DNA of 64,000 nt from Tritrichomonas musculus (GCA_039105265.1 JAPFFF010000015.1:372001-436000), one strand, 5' to 3'; shown: positions 50,065 to 59,650, counted from the stretch's first letter. Made by a program: numbers and translations. Notes: generated from the sequence alone by a model not told the origin.

Positions 50065-50306
50065 AGTATTTTTATCGATACAATTTCACCATCAACAACA
50101 GCATTCAAATCATTTTCGAATACAGGAGTAGATTTAAAAGTTACACTAGCTCCATCGAAGTTCTCAAAACGAGTGGGTCCATCGAAAGTTGCATCGTGAT
50201 ACACATGTAATGTATTCAGTAATCCATTGCTATCGCCGGTACCTCCACCACCTCCACCTACAAGAGCTTTATCTATAGCATTCTGTTTCGTTAATATTCC
50301 AGTCAT
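49773..50306 (-). CDS. Inner element: fibre-like protein, 177 aa
   Basis: A Gly run (GGGGGGTGDS) is followed by beta-shaft-like text (HDATFDGPTRFENFDGASVT) and a heptad coiled coil to the end. That order fits a small trimeric fibre. It converges on the 48868 frame and overlaps its tail by 292 bp. Confidence 0.55.
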   Translation of the reverse strand: MTGILTKQNAIDKALVGGGGGGTGDSNGLLNTLHVYHDATFDGPTRFENFDGASVTFKSTPVFENDLNAVVDGEIVSIKILQENDVKNEYAVECVADALGSLDDRYEDMFRTVNDNITKLSNTIDEHLTENPDIINNNNDNDNDTSTQVVNALNTLSTMALTDTAVLLDGLKISSSL

Positions 50307-50384
50307 GTATGTTTCATCGATGTTAAAAATAGTAGATATGCATTCATGCTAGTGTAGTTCGCTTCATGAATCACTGATGAAAAT

Positions 50385-50924
50385 TCAATATTCAAGTTTT
50401 AAGAAAAGTGTGAAATTATCAGGTTTAATCTCTTTACCCTCAGCATCAGTGAACCATACTTTAAAGGTATTTTTACGTGATATAATTTCGTACTTGCGAT
50501 TATCATCAGGAGGTGTTAAGTTCGCATACCACACTAAGGAATCACAGTATTCATCACGTGGAACGAATGAGCAATGGACTTCAGTTTCACCATCGAGATA
50601 GTGTTGACAAGTAGCTCTACAGTATTGAAATGATATGTATCGATCATTCGATGAATTAACGAATTCTGGAGGTAATGTATTCTCATAATCGCGAGTGATG
50701 AAGTATGTTTTCATCGTTGGTTCTGTGGATTGATTGTAGTATACTTGACGTTCATAATCATCAATGACTCCATCACCGTTGATATCCATTGCTTCATCAA
50801 ATGTATCACCTCGATAAGGATTGATGTTGAAACCAGTGATTCTCTTGATTGGGATTGAATGAAATTCTCGTTGCGAGTATGTCGACATGTGTTTCATTCT
50901 CGTTAAAATCGAAAAATATATCAT
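50385..50924 (-). CDS. Inner element: EF-hand-motif protein, 179 aa
   Basis: Contains DINGDGVIDDYE, a calcium-binding EF-hand-like loop, followed by beta-rich sequence with an RATCQHYLDG segment. Starts at 50,924 or at internal ATGs (50,897 or 50,888). It lies beside the capsid gene on the same strand and could be a minor virion protein. Function not recognised. Confidence 0.5.
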   Translation of the reverse strand: MIYFSILTRMKHMSTYSQREFHSIPIKRITGFNINPYRGDTFDEAMDINGDGVIDDYERQVYYNQSTEPTMKTYFITRDYENTLPPEFVNSSNDRYISFQYCRATCQHYLDGETEVHCSFVPRDEYCDSLVWYANLTPPDDNRKYEIISRKNTFKVWFTDAEGKEIKPDNFTLFLKLEY

Positions 50925-50953
50925 TTAATGTATGTGTCGATGATGAGATTCAT

Positions 50954-52678
50954 TTACTCATAACCTGTTGGAATTCCACGAGGATGATACTTAACACCTC
51001 CATCGATACTCCAACTCCACCATGTATCACTACAGATCCACATCTCAGGTGCTGGTGGATGAACATCTTTAACGACAGTTCCATCATCGAGGGTATCTGG
51101 ATAGAAATATGTATCGTTTTCACCTCCATGAATAGGTAATCCCTTGAATGTAACGGTGACTGAGTGACATCCAGTATCGATACCGTCGAAAACATATCCA
51201 CTATTTCCACGTTCGAGTTGGAAGTTGATACCGAATGATGTGTTATCAGCAGCTGATGATGATTTATATCGCTTACCTGTGGATTCATCATTGAGTGCGA
51301 GAGAGAAAGATCTAACGAGTTCATCAGTAGCTTCAATGCATCCATCGAGTTCGTTAGCGATGAGTTGATGTTGAAAGAATCTTCCATCATATGTTGTTTC
51401 GAATTCGGTATCAGGGTACTGTTTCTTGTTGACAGTGAGTTGACAGTTGCGATACATAATGTTTTGGAAGCATGTGATATCACCTGGATGACGAGGGAAC
51501 ATGAGAGTGATACTAGTTGCGTTACGGAGAGGTATTGATTTAGAGACATCAAGTCCGCTATTACCCTTAGCTGAGCCCTCGAAAATCTCACGAGTGAGTT
51601 CTTGTGATGGAATGATGATTGGATTCTTTAATATTTCATATAATCCCTTCATAACTTCAGGTTTAACTCCGAATCCAGCACAGTTAGTTCTAGCGACAGT
51701 GATAGTACCTGTATTTGCAAGTTGAAGAGTATTGAATTTAACGGTCCAGATGTTACCGACACCATCACCTGATAGAGCTTTGAATTGAGTGTTAGTATCG
51801 AATGTATCTTCAGCGACGTTGTTAGAGGAAATAACACTGTGTACTATCTTTGCTGGCATATCGATTTGTGTGAAGTGAGCTGTGATTGGGAGATACCATG
51901 GAGTGTTATATTCACCTGCTGGATCATAATCCATGAATTTCAATACATCAGCAACTGCTGTAGGATTTACTTGACACCAAACGAGTGCTTCTAATGATGT
52001 GCGAATTTCTTCTTCAAATTCACCGAGGATTCGATTGGGATAGAGTCTCCATGCTTGTAATGCGAGTTGATCTGTGAATGGGATGATGAGATCGAGTTTA
52101 ACATCAACAGCTTTACCACCTTCGAAATTCGATAACGGAATGTAAACACCACACTTGCATGGCATGTAATTCATAACGTTTTCCCATATGGAATGAGCAT
52201 GAGGATTAGCTGCTTTAGCATCACGAGCTTTAATAGAATTGTAAGCGAATGATTCGCGAATGAGTTCATCTTGACGATATGTATCAATGAGTTTACCGTT
52301 AACCCAAAACCTACAGTCTTCAATGAATTCAACAGCATCTTTAAATCCAATGAATATACGATTCAAACCTTCTGAATCACGTAATGAAATATCACCTTCT
52401 TTAATATCGTTTTGAAGTTTTACCTTGAATTCAACTGTTGCATTGATGAACCCCTTTTCGATTTGACTGATGGTGTGTCCGCTGTGTGTGAGCTTCAAAC
52501 GTGTTTTAGTACCGACGGGCATAGGTACATCTTTATTCTGAAACTCTTCAGTGACGAATGAGAATGTATTATCCCCACCGTTTTTCTGTACGAGATTTCT
52601 GAGTGTATCGTTAAAGAATTCGAGAATATCACCTTCATCATTTCCGCTGTTTTTGAATTGAGCGTTCTGATATGTCAT
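50954..52678 (-). CDS. Inner element: probable major capsid protein, 574 aa
   Basis: The largest gene of the element and of the size usual for double-jelly-roll capsid proteins of Polintons and Polinton-like viruses (450-650 aa). The sequence is beta-rich and has no enzymatic motif. Strings such as DCRFWVNGKLIDTYRQDE and QLALQAWRLYPNRILGEF fit jelly-roll strand/loop text. It lies near a packaging ATPase and a pVI-like gene, the expected morphogenetic neighbours. The fold is inferred from size, composition and context. Confidence 0.6.
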   Translation of the reverse strand: MTYQNAQFKNSGNDEGDILEFFNDTLRNLVQKNGGDNTFSFVTEEFQNKDVPMPVGTKTRLKLTHSGHTISQIEKGFINATVEFKVKLQNDIKEGDISLRDSEGLNRIFIGFKDAVEFIEDCRFWVNGKLIDTYRQDELIRESFAYNSIKARDAKAANPHAHSIWENVMNYMPCKCGVYIPLSNFEGGKAVDVKLDLIIPFTDQLALQAWRLYPNRILGEFEEEIRTSLEALVWCQVNPTAVADVLKFMDYDPAGEYNTPWYLPITAHFTQIDMPAKIVHSVISSNNVAEDTFDTNTQFKALSGDGVGNIWTVKFNTLQLANTGTITVARTNCAGFGVKPEVMKGLYEILKNPIIIPSQELTREIFEGSAKGNSGLDVSKSIPLRNATSITLMFPRHPGDITCFQNIMYRNCQLTVNKKQYPDTEFETTYDGRFFQHQLIANELDGCIEATDELVRSFSLALNDESTGKRYKSSSAADNTSFGINFQLERGNSGYVFDGIDTGCHSVTVTFKGLPIHGGENDTYFYPDTLDDGTVVKDVHPPAPEMWICSDTWWSWSIDGGVKYHPRGIPTGYE

Positions 52679-52757
52679 TTGGGTTCACATAAAAAAATAG
52701 GAAGTACTGCTGATGAACTAGCATTGAATAAATCACTTTTTATTCCCAACTCAAAAT
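52679..52757. promoter_or_regulatory. Inner element: 79-bp shared region of divergent genes
   Basis: Lies between the capsid gene (minus) and the small basic gene (plus). CCCAAATGACA at the capsid start and CCAACTCAAAATATG at the small gene start resemble the ACTCAAA strings found before other genes of this element. Confidence 0.4.
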
Positions 52758-53078
52758 ATGGCGTTCGGAAGTTGGTTGAAGAATCTCGGTAAGAAGATAG
52801 TTAATGGATCCAAGAAAGTAATACCCATCGCAAAAAAAGTAGGTAAAGTCGTTAAGAATACCGTAGCTCCAATACTCGGAACTATAGGTAATGCTATCGG
52901 TGGTAAAGCTGGGAAAGCACTTGATATCGCAAGTAGCATCACCGGTACTGCAGCAGATAAAGCTCTCTCCATCACTGATAAAGTCGATAACTACATCAAA
53001 ACGAATGGGCGTTCAGCGATGGATGATTGGATAGCTCATGAGAGAAACCTCTCAAAACACCTCGTAATCCCTAAATAA
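52758..53078 (+). CDS. Inner element: adenovirus-pVI-like small basic protein, 106 aa
   Basis: The N-terminus FGSWLKNLGKKIVNGSKKV is an amphipathic, Gly/Lys/Trp-rich helix similar in pattern to the membrane-acting helix of adenovirus protein VI (GSLWSGIKNFGSTIKN). A Gly/Ala/Val-rich middle follows, then a short charged tail. A minor capsid or membrane-disrupting role is inferred. Confidence 0.5.
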   Translation: MAFGSWLKNLGKKIVNGSKKVIPIAKKVGKVVKNTVAPILGTIGNAIGGKAGKALDIASSITGTAADKALSITDKVDNYIKTNGRSAMDDWIAHERNLSKHLVIPK

Positions 53079-53170
53079 ACGTGTTTTATAACGATTGATA
53101 ACGATTGAATATTTATGAAATCATTCAGAAATTATCATTAATAATTCACTATTTTTATTAACACTCAAAC

Positions 53171-53524
53171 ATGGATGTTAAGATTATAGAGCCCATCACG
53201 CATTACATTAAAGAATTCGATACGCCTAACGACTTCGATTCATGGTATAAGTCCCATCAAGAAGAGCTTGATAAACTCACCACTCACAAACTCAACAAGA
53301 TGTATCACATCAACGGATATCGCATCACGCGTATCAAAGGTGTATTATCACTCAAGAAAGCACCTCGAAAATCAACTCCTAAAGATGATATCATCACTGA
53401 TAATTCAGAGAACGAGCAGCGTTTCATAGCTATCGAAAATGAGATATCAGATATGTCTGAAGATATCAAGAATATTAAGATTGCTTTAAAATCTATAGAG
53501 AACTACTTCTCAAACCTCGAATGA
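53171..53524 (+). CDS. Inner element: small coiled-coil protein, 117 aa
   Basis: An N-terminal charged domain, then a C-terminal heptad region (about residues 80-115). ACTCAAAC directly precedes the ATG. Not recognised. Confidence 0.5.
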   Translation: MDVKIIEPITHYIKEFDTPNDFDSWYKSHQEELDKLTTHKLNKMYHINGYRITRIKGVLSLKKAPRKSTPKDDIITDNSENEQRFIAIENEISDMSEDIKNIKIALKSIENYFSNLE

Positions 53525-53525
53525 G

Positions 53526-54386
53526 TTATAATTGAATGAATGTTTCGCCACCGTCAATCACTTGAATTACGAGATATGGATGAGAGTCGGGATACTCATT
53601 CTTTAACGACATGATATTCTCATATTTTTCATAGAAATCATCGAAACAGAGGTTAGAAGCTGATTGACTATAGATATATCGCAATTGTTGTTTATTGAAA
53701 CATGGGAATATGAATAACGTAGTGATTTCGTTTTTGATATGAGGCTTGAGTCCCTTCCATCCCTGAATCAAGAGAAAGAATGTCATATTCGTATGTCGAC
53801 AACGACGTAACAATTGCGAGAAATACGATGTTTCATTCGTGAAGAGTTTGCTGTTACTGATATCATCAAATAACACAAGTGTATGAAGATACTTTTTATC
53901 GAAATCATCAATGTGTAATGTATTGAATAACCCCTCAATATCGCTCTTCGTGATGTTTAATTGTGGATCGTTGAGCATGTTTTCGAGATGATTATTCTTA
54001 ATGGAGTAATACTCATTCTTTGATTTAATGATTTTCTCGATAGTTTTCTCAGCATCGGATTCACTCACGGTTATTATCGGTAATCGAGATTCTATTAAAG
54101 ATTTCAACGCTAAGAAAGATCTATCACTTTCATTCCCATCTTTAGTAACATAAACGAGTAGATGATGAGTATTCATTAACGATATTTTTATCACCTCTTC
54201 CAGAGCTATCACAGTCTTCCCCTGCCCTTGTTTACCAACGATTACATTAACTGAATTATATCTCACGTTAATCTCAGGATGTATCTTATCTATGAATGCT
54301 CCACACATATCTTTCTTCTTACTCGTTAATACCTCATTCACTTTATTTTTAACGATATCGTTTAACGATATATTCTCAGGTATCAT
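53526..54386 (-). CDS. Inner element: A32/FtsK-type packaging ATPase, 286 aa
   Basis: Walker A GKQGQGKT at residues 51-58, Walker B LVLFDD at 170-175, and a later RRCRHTNMTFFLLIQGW segment that fits the sensor/Gln region of the A32-like packaging ATPases of Polintons and large DNA viruses. These enzymes drive genome packaging into capsids. The match is by motif order, not by alignment. Confidence 0.75.
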   Translation of the reverse strand: MIPENISLNDIVKNKVNEVLTSKKKDMCGAFIDKIHPEINVRYNSVNVIVGKQGQGKTVIALEEVIKISLMNTHHLLVYVTKDGNESDRSFLALKSLIESRLPIITVSESDAEKTIEKIIKSKNEYYSIKNNHLENMLNDPQLNITKSDIEGLFNTLHIDDFDKKYLHTLVLFDDISNSKLFTNETSYFSQLLRRCRHTNMTFFLLIQGWKGLKPHIKNEITTLFIFPCFNKQQLRYIYSQSASNLCFDDFYEKYENIMSLKNEYPDSHPYLVIQVIDGGETFIQL

Positions 54387-54436
54387 GTTTATGAGATGTA
54401 AAAATATATGTCAACACAGCATCATTCGTATCCCAC

Positions 54437-55621
54437 TTACTCTTCAGGATAAGTAATTCCAGGCATTGGATAATCGGGATCTATTGGGGCATCTTCATCA
54501 GCGGCAGCAGCTAATCGAGCATCAATATATGTATCTGATGGTGGTGGAATAGGACGAGCACCGAATTGAGATGGCGAAACATTACCTTCGAGATACATAC
54601 TAGCATCGTTAGGTACAGCTCTTACACCACCTACTGCTGTGTTTATTTCGCTAACGATGAAATTAACGACTCCATCATAAGCATGAGTATTCGTGTTATC
54701 TTTAAATGCTGATATCATTGAGCGTACCATATTCATAGTAGATGCTTTACCGTTTTCACTACGTTTCAGCTTATCGAATTCTTTCTTAGTGAGTGTGTTA
54801 TGTGGATCTAATGCTGATTTAAGTGATTGATTCCATATCTTTGATGAGAGTTTACCGATGAATTTCAACTTCTCAGGACCCGTCAATGCACGTCCGATAC
54901 CACCTTCAACGATTGCAGCAGCATCATCAAAAGCGGGTTGGAAGAGGTATTTCTTGAAGATCGCGTATGCCGATAAATTCTTAGGTGCTGTCGATGTGTA
55001 TCGCTTACTATTAACTGCATCTTTATAGAATGGGAAGTTCTGATCGTAGTAACTAGTATCGAGGCGAACTCTACCAACATTCTCAACTAAGTCTTGTGAT
55101 GTAGCATCATCGTAACCGAAGTATTGAGGATTGAATTGATCGCGAAGGAAATCTCTCTTACTATATACTTTAACTTCATTTCCGTGAGCATCAACATGTG
55201 ATTTACCTCGCTGATTTCTTACTTGTGCACGTGCTGCCCTTGTTGGAAGTGCTGTGTTATATACTAAATCATCAGCCCATTCACTCTTCTTTGTAGTCCA
55301 TCCGTTAACGATTAATGGATTACCACGTTTATCATAAACGATGACATCAGGGATATCATCACCATTAACATCAGTGAGATTCGCTAATACTGCGGGACCG
55401 TTGGGATCACGCTTATTCAAGTACCATGGTGAGTTAGGTGATGATCGATTGTGTTTCTGTATCATAGCTTCAGCGTTTTGTGGTGCGATAGCACTCTTAA
55501 CACGTTTAACATCACGTTTGATATCGAGAACTATATTCATCAATGAATCCATACCAGGTTTCTTCTCAGCAGTTACTTGCTTAGGAGTATATCGCAATTG
55601 AGGGTAATTTTGTTCTGTCAT
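54437..55621 (-). CDS. Inner element: unknown protein with DxNGDxxPD motif, 394 aa
   Basis: Start chosen at ATG 55621; an upstream GTG is not credible. Residues about 60-110 include DVNGDDIPDVIVYDKRGNP, an FG-GAP/EF-hand-like calcium loop. The rest is helical with a Pro/Ala-rich tail. A virion minor protein is a guess. Confidence 0.55.
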   Translation of the reverse strand: MTEQNYPQLRYTPKQVTAEKKPGMDSLMNIVLDIKRDVKRVKSAIAPQNAEAMIQKHNRSSPNSPWYLNKRDPNGPAVLANLTDVNGDDIPDVIVYDKRGNPLIVNGWTTKKSEWADDLVYNTALPTRAARAQVRNQRGKSHVDAHGNEVKVYSKRDFLRDQFNPQYFGYDDATSQDLVENVGRVRLDTSYYDQNFPFYKDAVNSKRYTSTAPKNLSAYAIFKKYLFQPAFDDAAAIVEGGIGRALTGPEKLKFIGKLSSKIWNQSLKSALDPHNTLTKKEFDKLKRSENGKASTMNMVRSMISAFKDNTNTHAYDGVVNFIVSEINTAVGGVRAVPNDASMYLEGNVSPSQFGARPIPPPSDTYIDARLAAAADEDAPIDPDYPMPGITYPEE

Positions 55622-55681
55622 TTGAGTCTGAATAAAAAAACGATATCTCATAATCACATTCACTAACGATTATCCCACTGA

Positions 55682-56218
55682 CCCCTCGTTTCACCATGCT
55701 CGTCAACGTCATTCACTCACGAATCTTATACTGTATAACGCCTCTTAATATCTGGGGGTCCTCTCGATACCTATTAAAACACCATCAAATCTCCATAACT
55801 GATTTATCGCGTATTAATTATCACTCACGTGATTTTCACTCATATTTAGCCCCTTCCGACATCTCTCCAGACGCCCGTAAACGCTGTTTTTGTATGGTTT
55901 TCATGCGTGAAACACGTGATTGATATGTCGTCAACTACTCTCACAAACGCTGTTTTTGTATGGTTTTCATGCGTGAAACACGTGATTGATATGTCGTCAA
56001 CTACTCTCACAAACGCTGTTTTTGTATGGTTTTCATGGGTGAGAAACACTTAGGATCCAAAAATGAAAATCGTAAAAAAGGGGCTCAAAATGGGTATTTA
56101 CACGGGGTTTTGGCCCGAGTAAGCCATACCCTGAAAATGGTCTAGTTGTCCTTGGGATTTGGGGTCATATTTGAAGCTCAAAATATCTGGGGGCCCAACG
56201 CGCCTACCCTATACTACT
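55682..56218. repeat. Right terminal inverted repeat of inner element (537 bp)
   Basis: Reverse-complement partner of 48,287-48,823. It ends CCCTATACTACT, followed by the target copy TTATC (56,219-56,223). Confidence 0.92.
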
Positions 56219-56992
56219 TTATCTGATTTTGTTGATGTAGCTATTAATAATTGCACATTACCTGAAGACCAATCACAAAATATTTTAATAATAACATTTG
56301 GTGATTTATGTTTTACATTGAGTTTCACATCAAATGACAATCAACAATGTTCACATAATCTAAAAATAACATTTAGTCCATATGATGACCCACAATTGAC
56401 AGGTGATGAATGGGTAGAAGGTAAGGGTGGTGTAGATATTATTGATGACAATCAAGCATGTTTAACATGGACGACATTTATTATTAATGAACAATCAAAT
56501 GTAGTTTATACAATAACGACTAATGATGTAAAATATAAAATCAGTGAACGAGGTATAAATGATTTGGTATACAAAGAAACAACTGATGACTTAGACACAA
56601 GATTAAAAGCATTAGAAGCATTAAAACATGAACCACCAGTAATTGATTTAACTAATTATCCAACAGTAGATGAAGTGAATGAAGCATTATCAAATTATGT
56701 TTTGAAATCAGAGAATGAACAATTGAAAGCAAAAATAAATGAATTAGAAACAATGATAACATCATTAACTGCTCGATTAGATGTATTAGATTCTTTAATT
56801 CCAAAACCACCATCATTACCTGAATTCTACCAAGGATTTACATATCGTGAAATGGATGAAACAAAAGATTATTATCACGTGGAAAATAGATATTCAAATA
56901 CAGTTTTTGATATAAATATTGAACCTGTTGTTAATGAAAACAATGAATACGATATGGAATATGTTGTTGTATTGAAGGATGTCTATATTTAA
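56219..56992 (+). CDS. Outer element: coding region to the right of the insertion
   Basis: A plus-strand coding region of the outer element. It has a coiled coil (about 56,690-56,790), preceded by TDDLDTRLKALEA and followed by PKPPSLPEFYQGFTY and a beta-rich end. A trimeric fibre or stalk is the likely role. It is listed apart from the left part because the inner element lies between them. Confidence 0.5.
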   Translation, partial: LSDFVDVAINNCTLPEDQSQNILIITFGDLCFTLSFTSNDNQQCSHNLKITFSPYDDPQLTGDEWVEGKGGVDIIDDNQACLTWTTFIINEQSNVVYTITTNDVKYKISERGINDLVYKETTDDLDTRLKALEALKHEPPVIDLTNYPTVDEVNEALSNYVLKSENEQLKAKINELETMITSLTARLDVLDSLIPKPPSLPEFYQGFTYREMDETKDYYHVENRYSNTVFDINIEPVVNENNEYDMEYVVVLKDVYI

Positions 56993-57071
56993 ATTTAATA
57001 GCTATTTCAACATTACATAATTTATTCTTATCATCTTCATCTACTTCATCTTCCTTTAGTTCATTCGCTGC

Positions 57072-57581
57072 TTAATAAATAGTTTCGATAAACATCTTTT
57101 TGTTGTAGTCATAGTATCCATCCATTTGAACGTCTCTAATTCGTTTTTGATTTTTGATATACATCTCGGGTATCTCTTCATCATTGATGAAAAACTTTGG
57201 ATAACCTTCTTTCCATTGATAATTATTGTAATGTCTAAAAGCGATATTCAATTGTTCATTCATATCTTTCCATACTTCTCTCAAATCCTTGTCTGTTGGT
57301 AGCCATGAAACAATATTGCATTCAACTTGACTCACTTTCGATGTGTTATTTCTGAAATATTTTTTGACTTTGATATTGAATTCCAATTTACGACGTCTCG
57401 CTAACATCCATATCGTGCGAAAGCCGATAATAGTCTCTCCTTTGTCTGCAGTACACCAATCAGCAGGCAAATTAAAATAAAATCTATTTGGTCTGTCATT
57501 GTCTTGCTTTCCATCTTCCCTGAAGAACACGTATTCTTTTGGTATTGGTGTGTAATCGATCGGGTCAGTTAAGCGTTTCAT
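57072..57581 (-). CDS. Outer element: structural-like protein starting in the repeat, 169 aa
   Basis: Starts inside the right repeat with the same 17 residues as the gene at the left end, then diverges. The segment DRPNRFYFNLPADW, followed by GETIIGFRTIW and KLEFNIKVKKYF, resembles a recurrent N-terminal pattern of Maverick virion proteins. Assignment is by pattern. Confidence 0.5.
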   Translation of the reverse strand: MKRLTDPIDYTPIPKEYVFFREDGKQDNDRPNRFYFNLPADWCTADKGETIIGFRTIWMLARRRKLEFNIKVKKYFRNNTSKVSQVECNIVSWLPTDKDLREVWKDMNEQLNIAFRHYNNYQWKEGYPKFFINDEEIPEMYIKNQKRIRDVQMDGYYDYNKKMFIETIY

Positions 57582-57830
57582 TTATGATATCAATAAATTA
57601 TATTTCATTCATTGTTATTAGTGGTGAGTATATCATTTATGATAGCAACACATGAAATCATCACCAAATGGTCTTGTGGTGGAGATTATACGTTAAAATA
57701 CGCGCCACGAGACGTTTAACAAAACATCTCTTCTTGATTGTCAGTTTGTCGTTTTCGTAATTAAAATAGACCAAAATGTAAGTTCCACAGTGCGTAGTGT
57801 GATGTGAAACACCCACTACCATATCTAACT
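57530..57830. repeat. Right terminal inverted repeat of outer element (301 bp)
   Basis: Reverse-complement partner of 43,748-44,048. It ends CATATCTAACT and is followed by the target copy AGATC (57,831-57,835). Confidence 0.9.
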
Positions 57831-57869
57831 AGATCCTTATTTGGTCTGGTTTGTAGTCATAATTAATCT

Positions 57870-58375
57870 TGTTTTGTATTTTTCATGCTCATCATGAACT
57901 TCTTTCCATTTTATATTTAGTGAATTTCCTTCATGTCGTGAACATACGATGCATCAAACAAAAAAAGAAGAATAGCAATCATGAACAACTTCATTTGGAA
58001 TATTTTTCTATTCAAAAGATAAACGATTGAATAATTTATCTTCTGTTTGAAAAACATCATTGACTAAACGATTTTTGAGATAATAGCACAAATGTTCTAT
58101 TGGATTGAGATCAGGAGATCTCGGAGGCCAATCCAGCACTTGTGGAAGGAATTTTAATAATGTATCTCTTTTGAGCTTTGCTGAGTGAGGAGGTGTATTG
58201 TCCTTGTCTGTTTGTGATCAATATCTAACAAGATGACTTTTTTTTTTCAAAATGATATATTTTGTCATCATTTAGGATTGCTTTCATTGAGGACTTTACA
58301 TGAGAGAAATCATTTGATAATTCCTTCAAAATCGTTTTACGATTAGCATTTGTTGCACCAGTAATCTACCTCAAT
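57870..58375 (-). pseudogene. Tc1/mariner transposase relic
   Basis: The minus-strand text at about 58,018-58,205 reads DNTPPHSAKL..., then WPPRSPDLNPIEHLCYYLKNRL. This is the hallmark end of Tc1/mariner DDE transposases (DWPPQSPDLNPIE). Upstream (58,240-58,370) is a helix-turn-helix-like stretch TNANRKTILKELSNDFSHVK. The middle of the transposase is missing and the end shifts frame after NRLSFE, with plausible C-terminal text down to about 57,880. It is a broken copy next to the outer Polinton-like element, whose right target copy is only about 35 bp away. Confidence 0.85.
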
Positions 58376-58619
58376 TACAAACCAGTTTAATTAGATAGTT
58401 ATAATATTCATGCCAATCCATTTGTTTCCTGTTTTAATCAGTACATTACTTATTTAAAGTGCCTAAAAATAGAATGAAGTTGATGAATAGGCAAAGTAGA
58501 AGATTGGCGACAGTGAAAAAGATGCAGAGACTCACAAAAACCAATTAGCATATCCTACTTACAAAAATCACTGGATTTATGTACGATATCAACGTTATTG
58601 AAAATTATTGATAATTCTA

Positions 58620-59650
58620 AAATAACTAATAATTTTCTTTTCTTCATTCTGAGGTAACTTCTGTTTTATTTTCAATAATTAATGTCTTTGGGTATGCACT
58701 TGCTAGCCTTAAATCTTCATCTGAGCATATAGTATGAATTTTATCTTTTGATGATAAGTAATTAAATAATAATGAGAGGATTCGATGGAAAGTTTTAGAA
58801 TTATTTGATGATGTAAATAGAATTCCACCTCTTCTGATTTCTCTTTTGGGACCAATTATTGTTAATGGGATAACGGACTGCTTGCTTTCCATATAAAGAC
58901 GTAACTCTCCTGACTCTACTATTCTCTGACATAACTTTATTTTTCTTATCTCTTCTGCAAGTATTTTGATTTGTTTGGATGATATAAAATTTCTGTATTT
59001 TCAATGAACAATCTTATCCACCGACTAAGTATCTACACCTTTGTTTGCTATTCTGACTATAATTTTCTTTATATCTACATAAAGTACCTTATAAATACAT
59101 ACTAATGCATAGGCTATTTTCCAAAAGAATTTCTTAGCTTTTGGATCTTTATTTCGTCTGATATTAATGTAAAATGGACAATTAGAATTTAATAATTTCT
59201 TCTTATTTTTAAGAAGACGCAAATGGAAATGCAATCTTAATTTTCAATCTTTTACCGAATTAAAACATAACATTTCAAAATTTTCATCATTTGGAAGCAT
59301 TCGAAATGTTTTTAAATAGGTTACTATAATCGTTTGCTTTCATATATTTAAGTTGTCTACATATGTAAAAAAAGTATCACAAAACTCATTTCTATCTGAA
59401 CATTCAATATATAATAATGCAGCATGTGAGCTTTTGTGTTGAGTGAGCATAGGGATCCCAATTATTTTAACATACTGACCAGGTGTGAGGATTTCATCTT
59501 TATCATAATGAATGCAAATTAAAAATGGACATAAATTATTTTCCTTGAGTGATCTTGATACTTCTTGGATTTCAATGTTGGATACACTTTATTAATCAAA
59601 CCTCTTGTCTCAATATTGATATCTTTGGGATCGGTAAACTTCTCAATATT
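58620..59650 (-). pseudogene. Decayed coding region, probably a transposase
   Basis: Several minus-strand fragments read as protein text with stops or shifts between them. These include a LLFNYLSSKDKIHTICSDED fragment near 58,700-58,800, a CPFYINIRRNKDPKAKKFF fragment near 59,150, and NNLCPFLICIHYDKDEIL near 59,520 with more text below. The repeated CPF(Y/L)I.I string would fit a MULE-type zinc-binding N-terminus, but this is not certain. A DNA transposon remnant is the best guess. Confidence 0.5.

Larger units (their letters stand above)
48287..56218. mobile_element. Inner Polinton-like, capsid-bearing element
   Basis: 7,932 bp, with 537-bp inverted repeats (48,287-48,823 and 55,682-56,218) that begin AGTAGTATAGGG, flanked by 5-bp copies TTATC. 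It is inserted in a coding region of the outer element. It is clearly richer in G+C than the host. Its genes are a probable major capsid protein, a packaging ATPase, a pVI-like basic protein, fibre-like and EF-hand-bearing proteins, and several unknown frames. No polymerase B, retroviral-type integrase or adenain-type protease is seen. It looks whole for a compact capsid-only element. The paired ends match along their length, so it is recent. It is treated here as a fossil. Confidence 0.82.
43748..57830. mobile_element. Outer Polinton/Maverick-like element
   Basis: It is bounded by 301-bp inverted repeats (43,748-44,048 and 57,530-57,830) beginning AGTTAGATATGG, and flanked on both sides by the 5-bp target copy AGATC. 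Mavericks typically have AG...CT ends and 5-6 bp duplications. Without the inner element it is about 6.15 kb, short for the family. Its genes are small basic, structural and fibre-like proteins. I see no DNA polymerase, integrase, protease or packaging ATPase, so it is non-autonomous or a deleted relative. Its two repeats match wherever I compared them, so the insertion is probably recent. One coding region is split by a second element (48,287-56,218). It is treated here as a fossil. Confidence 0.8.

Noticed and set aside
50950-51591. 213-codon frame inside the capsid gene
   Set aside because: Ser/Leu-rich shadow frame of the capsid gene on the same strand.
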